A DNA stretch of 64,000 nucleotides from contig NZ_CP047957.1 of the NCBI RefSeq assembly GCF_014280035.1, positions 2,294,001 through 2,358,000 of the forward strand, written 5' to 3'. The stretch's first letter is position 1. The number at the start of each line of letters is the position of its first letter. This DNA comes from Synechococcus sp. A18-25c. Its GTDB lineage: Bacteria > Cyanobacteriota > Cyanobacteriia > PCC-6307 > Cyanobiaceae. The translations under genes were made by a program, and so were the position numbers. Below, piece after piece: positions 47,266-57,900 of the stretch. The notes beneath the pieces were generated by a model. It saw only the letters and a program-made list of their open reading frames with translations, was not told the origin of the DNA and searched no databases.

Positions 47266-50200
47266 ATGTCTGAGCTCAGTGAACAAGCAAGCAACGCACC
47301 TGCAGCAAGCTTCAGCGCACAGACAGCTGCTGCCGCTGAAGCCACACCGATTGAAGCAGCAGGCGCTTCGGTGTCCACGTCGGTGTCCGAACAGAGCAGC
47401 GCCATCAGCACCAGCGCACCTGAGACCGGCAGTGAACCAACCAGCCTGACCAGCGACGCCGGCAACGAGAGAACCGAGAGCACGTCTCCAGCATCGAGCG
47501 ACGCAACGGAGCTCAACCCGCTCAATTCGAACGCAGCACAGCCCACTGACTCCACTGCAGCAGAGCCCAGCCCCACGCCAGCTGAACCGCCGATCACCCC
47601 AGAGTCATTGCAGCAGCTTTGGCATCCGCAGCTGCAGGAATGGGCGTCAGAGGGCGAGCTTCTGACGGCAGCCAGCACGGCGCTACATCTCGACTCCAAC
47701 CACCCCCCAGAACAGCTCAAAACCCTGATTGCCAATCTGGCAGCGGGCGAAACCAGCGATATTCCCCCGATTGAGCTACTTCAGCAAGCCGCCATGTCGG
47801 GCGCCGCTGGCGCCTACGCCGAGAGTACTGGCACGATCTATCTCAATAAAAGCTGGCTCAGCAGAGGAACAAACAAGCAAACAATCAGTGTCCTAACAGA
47901 AGAGTTTGGCCACCACTTAGATCACATCATTAACAAGAGAGATACACCAGGCGACGAGGGCCTGACCTTCTCAAACCATCTCACCCAACAAACCGCAGAG
48001 ATTGATACAAACGATCGACACGTTTCGACGGGTCTAATTTTTGTCGAAGGAACGTGGATTAAAGCGGAATTCAGTTTCACAGGGTTCACCGGATTTGGTG
48101 GCAACCTCATACAGCCAAACCAAATCCAACTCACTGAAGACGCACTGATTCAATACAACACCCTGCTTTCACAGGGTCAGGAGTTGACGTATAGCTACGG
48201 GGGGATTCCGCCCACGGTTGGCATTCTCAGTGCTGAGGGCCAATCAATTCTCGACAACTTAGGGACCAACTCACTCGGCACAGCGGGTTACAACTTCGCC
48301 GAGACCTCCCCTTGGGACCTCCGCTACGTCAGCTTCGGCGGATGGATTGGTGGCACTGGCACCAAGCATGCCCTGGTTGGTTGGACGGACAACAGCACCC
48401 AACCCGGCAATGAGGGGACCCTTAAGGGTGGTGAGTTCCGGCTTAGCTACGGCACCGACGGCTACATCCGCCTCTACTACCAAGATGTGCTGAAGCTGAC
48501 TTCGGCCTCGACGTTCACGGGCGATCAGACCCTCACTCTGGTGGGGTTCGACGACCAGCAGCAAACCAACGTCTACATCCCCAGCAACTGGACCCTTGCT
48601 CCCATCATCGCCCTGACAGCCGATGTCTCATCGCTGAGCGCCGGAGAGACGGCCACCCTCACATTCACCCTCTCAGAAGCCTCCACCGATTTCACTGTTG
48701 ACGATGTCACCGTTTCTGGTGGCACCCTCTCCAACTTCTCCGGATCCGGCACCTCCTATTCCGCAACATTCACGCCAACAGCAGACAGCACAACAGACGG
48801 TGTCATTTCTGTTGGATCTGGAGTCTTCTCCAATTCAAGCGGCGCCACCAATGCTGATGGCTCGGATGCCAACAATTCCGTCACCCTCTCCGTCGACACC
48901 GTCAGGCCAACCATTGCCGTCACATCCGATGTCTCATCCCTGAGCTCCGGAGAAACGGCCACCCTGACCTTCACTCTCTCGGAATCATCCACGGATTTCG
49001 TTGAGGCCGATGTCTCCATAACCGGTGGCAGCCTCTCCAACTTCTCCGGTTCCGGCAGCTCCTATTCCGCCACCTTCACACCAGACACCAGCAGCGACAC
49101 CAATGAGGTGATCTCCATTGCCTCCGGCGTCTTCGCTGATGCAGCTGGCAACACCAACCAAGACGGGACCGATAGCAATAACTCCGTCACCCTCACCGTC
49201 GACACGGTCTCAGCGCCACCATTCACCCGGCTCGGCAACGACATCGATGGCGAAGCCGCTGGTGATGAAAGCGGTTCCGTTGCTCTCTCCAGCGATGGAA
49301 CCATTCTGGCCATCGGTGCGCACTACAACGACGGCGGTGGCAACAGACGAGGCCGCACGCGTATCTATGCGTGGAATTCAGGAACCAGGCGCTGGGATCA
49401 ACGCGGCGACGACATCAATGGAGAGTGGAATACGGACTACTCAGGCAGTGCCGTCTCCATTTCGGACGATGGGTCCGTCGTTGCGATTGGGGCCATTAGT
49501 AACAATGGCAATGGCAATGAATCAGGCCACACCCGCATCTACGCCTGGGATGGCAGCGCCTGGGTGCAGCGCGGCGGCGACATCAATGGTGAAGCTTCGA
49601 ATGACAACAGCGGTGGTGCTGTCTCCCTATCGAGCGATGGCAGCGTTGTTGCCATCGGTGCCAAATACAACGACAACGCTTCCGGCGAAAACGCCGGCCA
49701 AACCCGCGTCTACGCCTGGAATGGCACGGCTTGGGTGCAACGCGGCAGTGACATCGATGGAGAGTCTGCCCAAGACCTCAGTGGCTGCTCAGTCTCGCTC
49801 TCAAGCGATGGCAACACGCTGGCGATTGGCGCGCAACAAAACAGCGGTGGCGGCAACAAGTCGGGCCACACGCGCATCTACACCTGGGATGGCAGCACCT
49901 GGGTGCAACGCGGCAGTGATATCAATGGCGAAAGCGGGGGCGATCAGAGCGGCCTCTCCGTTTCCCTCTCCACCGACGGCAACGTTGTCGCCATCGGCGG
50001 TAAGTACAACGACGGCAACGGCAGCGACTCAGGCCACACCCGCATTTACTCCTGGGATGGCACCGCTTGGGTCAAGCGCGGCAACGACATTGATGGAGAG
50101 AGCGCTGGCGACCGCAGTGGCGCCAAGGTTTCCCTTTCCGGTGATGGCAACGTTGTCGCCATCGGGGCACCGCAAAACGCTGCCAACGGCACGAATTCTG

Positions 50201-51696
50201 GCCACACCCGCATCTACCAGTGGGATGGCACGGCCTGGAATCACATCGGCAGCGACATCGATGGAGAAGCGGCCGATGACTACAGCGGAGGCCAGATCTC
50301 CCTATCGCGCGATGGCAGCACCGTTGCCATCGGCTCCATTTTTAACGACGACAACGGATCGAGTGCTGGGCATGTGCGCGTCTTCCGGCTGACGGACCTC
50401 ACGGCGCCCACCATTGCCGTCACCGATGACGATGCTGATAACTCCCTGAGTTCTGGTGATACATCAACACTCACCTTCACCCTCTCAGAAGCTGCCACAG
50501 ATTTCGTCGAATCCGATGTCGCCGTTTCCGGTGGATCCCTCTCCAATTGGACTGCTGTCTCCAGCACCGTTTACACCGCAACCTTTACACCCACATCTGA
50601 CAGCACCACCGATGGTGTGATCTCAGTTGCCAGTTCGAAATTTTCTGATGCCGCCGGCAACACCAACAACGATGGGGCCGATGCCGACAACTCCGTCAAC
50701 TTCTCAATCGATACGCGCAATCAATCATCAGGATCTTCAGCCGCTTTTGCCTCTTCACCACAAGAAAGTGAAAGTGTCGATCTCCCATCAAGACCGCCTC
50801 TTTCCGGCAGCCAACTCATCGTCGCGTCTAATAGGAAACAACTTCAAGTCACTGAAGGAGAAGGTCTTTGGATTCAACTCGAAGCGACAGGAGCAGTAAC
50901 AGAACACCATAACGTGCTTGAAGTCACTGATAACAAAGGCAACACTCTAGGAAGCGTTGGAGCTACAAAGTGGTCGACCAATCTTGGCTGGCATGAGTTT
51001 TACGCCAGGGGAGGAACCACTTTTTCATTCCATAGCCACCAGAACCAAAACACCTTTTCTGAATTCCCGGAGATTAATTTTTTTCAGGAAAGCGACTCAA
51101 TCAGTGCAAGACTAAATGACAATCCAAGCATCGACGAGGACAGTGACGACCTGCAATTACGCATTACCAGCTCCCAGGAAGCTTCAAGACCCGTAGCGGC
51201 ATTACTGGCATCTCAACAAAAGAATGTCGAAGACACTATCTTAAACTTTACAGAGATTAAAGACAATTCGCAGATCAAACTTTCCATCAACAGCGAATGC
51301 GATGACACCAACCAATTCGCACTGATCAAAATAGACGATTTCAACGACAACGAAATCATCGTGAATGGCATTTCAAGCCAATCAAAAGAGGCCTTTCGAA
51401 CCGCGATTGAAGACGAACTTATTCACCCAGACCAAGGCAAGCTTGTAACAAGCGGGTCAGGAACACAAACAGCGAGCTTGACACTTAACCAAAGCGATCA
51501 AGGCTTTTACGCACCCGTTTTCATCAACCAAACCACCAATCAACTGTTCACAGCAGGGTTTTCAAGCGCTTCGGAAAGCTGGACACAAGTTAGAACGCTG
51601 GGCAGAAACTTCTTCGGCTACGAGGACACCCACGACTCCAATCAGAGCGACTGGGACTTCAACGACATGACCGTGAATGTGGAGTTAATCACTTGA
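47266..51696 (+). CDS. Giant secreted-type protein 1: metallopeptidase-like N-module, Ig-like and beta-propeller repeats, DUF4114 C-terminus
   Basis: 1476 aa from ATG 47266 (GAGGCAGGG upstream). Order: Ala/Ser/Thr-rich start; conserved module about 105-250 with LQQLWHPQLQEWASEGELL and VLTEEFGHHLD (EExxGHH-type motif, Glu212-His217) and DTPGDEGLTF; a short beta-rich unit; two bacterial Ig-like domains (about 450-650); seven ~54-residue repeats (about 652-1044); a third Ig-like domain; and a C-terminal module of ~330 residues ending in FFGYEDTHDSNQSDWDFNDM (DUF4114-like) and a short hydrophobic tail. There is no N-terminal signal peptide, which with the tail fits type I secretion. Cell-surface or extracellular location is inference. 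Ends and layout match giant protein 2. Confidence 0.85.
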   Translation: MSELSEQASNAPAASFSAQTAAAAEATPIEAAGASVSTSVSEQSSAISTSAPETGSEPTSLTSDAGNERTESTSPASSDATELNPLNSNAAQPTDSTAAEPSPTPAEPPITPESLQQLWHPQLQEWASEGELLTAASTALHLDSNHPPEQLKTLIANLAAGETSDIPPIELLQQAAMSGAAGAYAESTGTIYLNKSWLSRGTNKQTISVLTEEFGHHLDHIINKRDTPGDEGLTFSNHLTQQTAEIDTNDRHVSTGLIFVEGTWIKAEFSFTGFTGFGGNLIQPNQIQLTEDALIQYNTLLSQGQELTYSYGGIPPTVGILSAEGQSILDNLGTNSLGTAGYNFAETSPWDLRYVSFGGWIGGTGTKHALVGWTDNSTQPGNEGTLKGGEFRLSYGTDGYIRLYYQDVLKLTSASTFTGDQTLTLVGFDDQQQTNVYIPSNWTLAPIIALTADVSSLSAGETATLTFTLSEASTDFTVDDVTVSGGTLSNFSGSGTSYSATFTPTADSTTDGVISVGSGVFSNSSGATNADGSDANNSVTLSVDTVRPTIAVTSDVSSLSSGETATLTFTLSESSTDFVEADVSITGGSLSNFSGSGSSYSATFTPDTSSDTNEVISIASGVFADAAGNTNQDGTDSNNSVTLTVDTVSAPPFTRLGNDIDGEAAGDESGSVALSSDGTILAIGAHYNDGGGNRRGRTRIYAWNSGTRRWDQRGDDINGEWNTDYSGSAVSISDDGSVVAIGAISNNGNGNESGHTRIYAWDGSAWVQRGGDINGEASNDNSGGAVSLSSDGSVVAIGAKYNDNASGENAGQTRVYAWNGTAWVQRGSDIDGESAQDLSGCSVSLSSDGNTLAIGAQQNSGGGNKSGHTRIYTWDGSTWVQRGSDINGESGGDQSGLSVSLSTDGNVVAIGGKYNDGNGSDSGHTRIYSWDGTAWVKRGNDIDGESAGDRSGAKVSLSGDGNVVAIGAPQNAANGTNSGHTRIYQWDGTAWNHIGSDIDGEAADDYSGGQISLSRDGSTVAIGSIFNDDNGSSAGHVRVFRLTDLTAPTIAVTDDDADNSLSSGDTSTLTFTLSEAATDFVESDVAVSGGSLSNWTAVSSTVYTATFTPTSDSTTDGVISVASSKFSDAAGNTNNDGADADNSVNFSIDTRNQSSGSSAAFASSPQESESVDLPSRPPLSGSQLIVASNRKQLQVTEGEGLWIQLEATGAVTEHHNVLEVTDNKGNTLGSVGATKWSTNLGWHEFYARGGTTFSFHSHQNQNTFSEFPEINFFQESDSISARLNDNPSIDEDSDDLQLRITSSQEASRPVAALLASQQKNVEDTILNFTEIKDNSQIKLSINSECDDTNQFALIKIDDFNDNEIIVNGISSQSKEAFRTAIEDELIHPDQGKLVTSGSGTQTASLTLNQSDQGFYAPVFINQTTNQLFTAGFSSASESWTQVRTLGRNFFGYEDTHDSNQSDWDFNDMTVNVELIT
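49221..50397 (+). repeat. Seven ~54-codon beta-propeller-like repeats in giant gene 1
   Basis: Each unit follows R-G-x-D-I-[DN]-G-E...SG..VSLS.DG..VAIGA..N....SGHTRIY.W.G.AWVQ. Seven units in a row suit a seven-bladed propeller. DNA similarity between units is high in the middle copies, indicating recent duplication. Confidence 0.75.
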
Positions 51697-51799
51697 ATGT
51701 AGCTTTTTTGCTCGCCACTGTTCAGAACAAGGCTGGGAACCACTGCTAAACACCCTCTCCAACAGAGCCCGAACCTGAAGCTGATCAAGCAGCGGCGGT

Positions 51800-51818
51800 C
51801 GCGTACTAACAGGCTCAG
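51800..51818 (+). promoter_or_regulatory. 19-bp motif copy 3, upstream of giant gene 2
   Basis: CGCGTACTAACAGGCTCAG, 66 nt before the second micro-ORF (65 nt in copy 2). AAGCTGATCA also precedes both copies. The stretch 51697-51884 otherwise holds no gene; a TAGAAT box at 51854 may be the -10. Confidence 0.5.
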
Positions 51819-51884
51819 ACCCTTGTTGCCACACGTTTTCTTTTCTCTAAGAATAGAATGAGAAATGTCTGAGTTGACCCGTGA

Positions 51885-51944
51885 ATGCACGTGATCAGCA
51901 ATGACTGGATCACACACCAAGTCAGGTCGTTTCGCCTGAGTTGA
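51885..51944 (+). CDS. 19-aa leader micro-ORF before giant gene 2
   Basis: ATG to TGA encoding MHVISNDWITHQVRSFRLS, paralogous to the leader at 47195. Twelve of nineteen residues are identical and several others conservative. It ends 11 nt before the giant-gene ATG, as in copy 1, and the purine-rich GAAGCAAG used for initiation of the giant gene overlaps its stop. Confidence 0.5.
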   Translation: MHVISNDWITHQVRSFRLS

Positions 51945-51955
51945 AGCAAGACGTG

Positions 51956-54900
51956 ATGTCAGAACCTGGCGAACAGGCGACCCATGCAGCCGCTGAAAGC
52001 ATCAGCGCACAGATAGCCCCTGCAGCAAAATCCACACCCATCGAAGCTGTAGACGCGTCGTTGTCGGATTCGGTCACCCAACAAAACAACAGGCGCACGA
52101 CCAGCGACATCAACAACGACAGCACGTCTCCAACACCAAGCACTTCGACAAACCTCAACTCACTCGATTCCAACGAAGCACAGACCACTGACTGTTCAGC
52201 AGAAGAGCTCGATCATGCGACAGCAGAACCGCGGATCACCACAGAATCACTGCAGCAGCTTTGGCATCCCCAGCTGCAGGAGTGGGCGTCAGAGGGTGAG
52301 CTTCTGACGGCAGCCAACACAGCGCTGCACCTCGACTCCAACAACCCCCCAGAACTTCTTACCGGAATCGTGGAGCGCCTGAGCCAAGGTCTCTCCAGCG
52401 ACATTCCCCCGATTGAATTCCTTCAGCAAGCCTCCATGGTGGGTGCCGCTGGAGCTTATGCAGCATCAGAGCAAACCATCTACCTCAACCATGACTGGGT
52501 CAAGGCCGCCAGCGAAACTGACACTATCAAGGTTCTCACCGAAGAGTATGGCCACCACCTTGATGCACTGATTCACACCACAGACACGCCTGGAGATGAG
52601 GGTCTATATTTTGCAGATTTACTGACTGAAAGCGGCAACATCGAGGATCCAAACCATTACCTTGAACTCAAGGATCTTGGGCACATTACCGTTAACAACG
52701 AACAAATTGACGTAGAGTTTTCACAACAAAATAACTCACTCGAATGGATACAAGTTGGCAATGAGATTAATGGCTCCTCAATTTCTGCAAAAGCCGGGTA
52801 CGCAGTCAGTCTTTCACAAGATGGAACAATCCTTGCGGTTGGAGCACCTTTTGACGACGTCAACAGCAGCTTTACGCAAACAAACGAAGGCAGTGTCACC
52901 GTCTATCAAGACGTAAATGGCAGCTGGCAACAATTAGGCAGCGAAATCGAGGGTGCTAGCGCCGAAGAACAATTCGGATACTCGGTCAGCCTTTCAAATG
53001 ATGGAACAAAGCTTGCTGTTGCTGCATTGTTTGCCAACACAGCGAATGGAACAAAGACCGGGAGAGTCAATGTTTACAGCTTTACTAATGGAGATTGGAG
53101 TGAGCTACAAACCGGCGGCATCGCAGGGCCTGTCGAGAAAGGACGCATCGAAAATGTTGCTCTCTCTGGAGATGGAAACTACGTCATTTTGGGCTCATCC
53201 AAAATGCAGACAGGCAGAGCCCAGATCTACCAATTTAGCAATAACCAATGGGCGCAAATTGGCACAACGCTCTCTGGAACAAAAAACAATGACCGATATG
53301 GATACGCGGTTGATATATCCGATGATGGCAGCATCATCGCAGTGGGCTCATTTGGAGCTGACGCAACCAACGCCAGCAATTCAGGCGCCGTTAATGTATA
53401 CGAATTAATCGACAACCAATGGAATGAGATAACAGAAATCAAAGGTGAAAAACGTACTGACAACCTCGGCTATTCGGTTGCGCTCTCATCAGACGGTACT
53501 TATCTTGCCGTAGGAGCAAGAAATCACGATACCGGGGGCAACACATCATCCAACGAAGGCTACGCTCAGGTCTATAAAAGAAATGGCTCTTCTTACGCAC
53601 AAATTGGACAGACACTAGTTGGCAATCAAGCCGGGGAAAAAGCAGGAACAAAGGTCAGCATTTCTGATGACGGATCTCGGTTAGCGATAGGATCGGGATT
53701 TTATAACTCTGATAAAAATAATGTTGGCCAAGCCAGACTTTATGAGCTTCAATCAGACACTTGGATCCAGATTGGATCAGACATTAATGGTCAAAACACA
53801 AACGACCTTGCCGCAAGATGGCACGGATTAAGTCTGAATGGAGGTGGAACAAGAGTCGCTGTTGGGGCCCATAACAATGACAACAACGCAAGAAATTCCG
53901 GCCAAGTTCGGATCTTTGACAGTTCTGGAATCACCATTGCTCAGACCAGCACTCCCCTGGTCACTACAGAAGGAGGCACGTCCGCCTCTTTCACCGTCGT
54001 CCTCGACGCCCAGCCCACAGACACCGTCACCGTCGCCATTTCCGGCGACGACAGCACAGAGCATGAGCTCAGCGCCTCATCGCTCACCTTCACCACCGCC
54101 AACTGGGACACACCCCAGACCATCACCGTCACCGGCGTTGACGACAGCCTCGTCGATGGCGATATCACCACCACAATCACCGCCACCGCGTCCAACACCG
54201 GCGGGTACGCAGGCACTGAAACGGCTATAGCAACGCTCCAAACCAGCGACGACGACACCGCCGGCATCACCATCGCTCAGGGAATCACGCCGCTCGTCAC
54301 CTCAGAAACCGGCACCACTGCTTCATTCACCGTCGTCCTCGACGCCCAGCCCACAGACACCGTCACCGTCGCCATTTCCGGCGACGACAGCACAGAGCAT
54401 GAGCTCAGCGCCTCATCGCTCACCTTCACCACCGCCAACTGGGACACACCCCAGACCATCACCGTCACCGGCGTTGACGACAGCCTCGTCGATGGCGATA
54501 TCACCACCACAATCACCGCCACCGCTTCCAACACCGGCAGTTACGCAGGCACTGAAACGGCCACAGCAACGCTCCAAACCACCGACGACGACACCGACGA
54601 TGGCAGCAACGGCGTCACCATCACCCAAGGCGCCAACAAAGAAGGCGCTGATCTGCTCACTTCAGAGGCCGGCATCACATCCACATTCACAGTCGTTCTC
54701 GATGCTCAGCCCACAGACACCGTCACCGTCTCCATCACAGGCATCGACGCCACTGAAAACTCACTGAGCGGCTCCACCCTCAGCATTTCAAACACTCTCA
54801 CCTTCACAACCGCCAACTGGGACACAGCCCAGACCATCACGGTCACCGGTGTCGACGACAGTTTCGTCGATGGCGATATCACAACCACAATTACCGCCAC

Positions 54901-57900
54901 CGCTTCCAACACCGGCGGTTACGCAGGCACTGAATCCGCCTCCACCACCATCAAGAACTCTGACGACGAGGTTGCCGGCATCACCATTGCCCAGGCCAGC
55001 ACTCCCCTCGTCACCACAGAAGCCGGCTCCACCGCCACATTCACCGTCGTCCTCGATGCCCAGCCCACAGACACTGTCACCGTCGCCATTACAGGCAACG
55101 ACACCAGTGAAAACTCACTGAGCGGCTCCACCCTCAGCTCTTCAAACACTCTCACCTTCACAACCTCCGATTGGAATACACCTCAAACCGTCACCATCGC
55201 CGGTGTCGACGATGGGCTCATTGACGGCGATATCACCACCACTCTCACTGCCACGGCATCCAATACCGGTGGGTACGCAGGAACCGAATCCGCAACAACA
55301 ACAGTCAAAAACGACGACAACGACAATCCTCCTGCACTCTCAAATCAAAACATCTACGTCCTTGAGACCGTTGCCGATGGCAGTGAACTCATCGATCTAG
55401 CAGATAGCAATACAAGCAATGACACCGATCAGGATGATGATCCCATCAGCTATTCCATTCTCGATGGAAACGACACAAAGCTCTTTACCATTGATTCAGA
55501 AACGGGAAAAATTTATCTCGCGACAAATAAAACACTGAATTACACAACAAGCGATCGTCATGAGTTGCAAATCAAAGCATCTTCAACAGGTGGAACATCA
55601 ACAGCGACAATCACTATCTACGTACAAAATGTGAACAGTACCCCGGTCGCAGAGGACGACAGCGGTTCGCTCAACGAAAACGAAGCACTAAGCAAGACAG
55701 AGGTCGAAGGCCTGATCGCAAACGACTCTGATGAAGATGTGAATGACACTCTTTCGATTAGCAATTTTCACGCTGGTTTAAGTGATACAGATTCACCAAG
55801 AATCGGCCAGTTTAATACTGCACTCGATGGCATCTATGGCCAGCTCACACTCCAAACCAATGGATCTTATACATATACAGCCAACAAGACCAGCGCAGAT
55901 GCACTCAACGCTGGTGAAACAGGGACAGACACGTTCAGCTACACACTGAGTGACAGCGAAGATACAGATCAAGCCGAACTTACAATTACAATCGCAGGCA
56001 TTAATGACATTCCATTTCTTGTTGATGCAATCAAAACTAAGAAGTATATTGAGGGTCAAGGCAATGTCATTGTCATTGACGGAAGCCTTGATATCCGCGA
56101 TGTCGACGACGAGAATATTGAAAGCGCAACAGTCTCAATCAGCAATGGCACATACGTCAGCACGGAAGATCAGCTGGCATTCAGCGATGCCTATGGAATC
56201 ACGGGCAACTGGAATTCCAGCACGGGAATATTAACTCTCAGCGGCACAACAACCAAGACTAATTACATAAGTGCACTACAAACTGTCACTTATACAAACA
56301 CCAACAACGCCAATCCAGTCATCGGAACAAGAACCATTGATTGGCTAGTTAATGATGGAGATAGCAATTCAACCAGCATTCAATCAAGCATCATTGTAGG
56401 TGGGCGCAATGATGCACCTTTAGCAGTCAACGATTCAGCCAGTGTGGATGGGGGATCAACAGTCTCGACCAGCACAGCAGACAACCTTTTGGTCAATGAT
56501 ACGGACCCAGAAAGTCACTCGCTAACGATCAAATCTTTTCGCATAGGCAGTGAACAATCATCAAACCCTGAATTTCTTGCTGGGAATACCCTGACAGGGT
56601 CCTACGGTCAGATGACCATCGCTTCGGATGGGACATACAGTTATACAGCACAAGAAACTGCTAGTTATAAACTCCTGGAGGGAGAAACAGCAACCGAAAC
56701 TTTTACGTACACAATCACAGACAATCAAACAACTGACGAAGGATTCGACACCGGTGAGATAACGATCACAATTAGTGGTGTTAACGACGCCCCAAACGCA
56801 ATTGACGACTCAGTCGATGTCGACGAAGACAGCTCCAAACAATTTGCTGACTTTCTAGGCATCTTAAAAAACGATACTGATATTGATGGTGATCAGCTTT
56901 TCGTCAAAGGGGTCATCGCAGGAGCTTCAACAAGCAATTTTCAAGCAAGACGCCTGGAATCGAGCAGTCTCAGCACAGAGTTACAGGGAACTTACGGCGT
57001 CTTGATTGTCAATTCCAATGGATCTTTTCGCTACACAGCAAGCTTGGCTGATGCTCTTGATGCAGGCGACAAAGAAATGGATCGATTTACCTATACCCTA
57101 ACTGACCTCACGAATGATGACAGCGGAGTCATCGCAATCGAAGTCACCGGGATTAATGATACGCCTTTATTGTCAAGCATCACAACCGGAACAATTAGCG
57201 ATCAAACCAATTCTTCCTCCCTGCAGACAAGCAACATTTCCGGTCAACTGTCAGCAACTGATGCTGATGCTTCCGCTGTACTGACCTATGGCATCAGTGG
57301 AGCGAGCGGGTCCACAGCGTCAGGAACTTATGGCACTTTGGCACTAAACAGCACAACTGGGGCTTATCAATACTCACCGAATAGCTCGGTCATTGAGGCA
57401 CTTAATGCAGGAGAAAGCGTTTCTGATTCTTTTGAGATCTACGTCAGTGATGGCAGTCAGTCAACGGCCAAGACCTTTCAGATCAACATCACCGGTGCAA
57501 ATGACGCCAGCACTACAGGATCAAACACCAGCAATAAGTCCACTGAAAGTCAAACCTACGGTCTAACCATTGTTGCCAGTGGAATCATCAATCGTGCTGG
57601 CCAACTCATCACAACCGAAGAAGGAACCTCTTCCTCCTTCAGCGTTGTCCTCAATCGACAACCCAGTGCTGATGTTGACGTGCTGATCTCTGGGCTGGAT
57701 TCAACGGAAGGACGTCTCAACAAAAACATACTCAGATTCACACCCTCTAACTGGAACGTGCCACAGACCGTCACCGTGACGGGCATCAACGACAGGTTCA
57801 CAGATGGCGATACCACCTACAACCTCACTGCAACTGCCAATGAGGCAGGCGGTTATTCCGGCAACGAAGCAGCGACCATCACAATCAAGAATGTTGATCA

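Noticed and set aside
49118-50392. 424-codon frame inside giant gene 1
   Set aside because: A repeat-driven shadow in another frame; the main frame has coherent propeller repeats.
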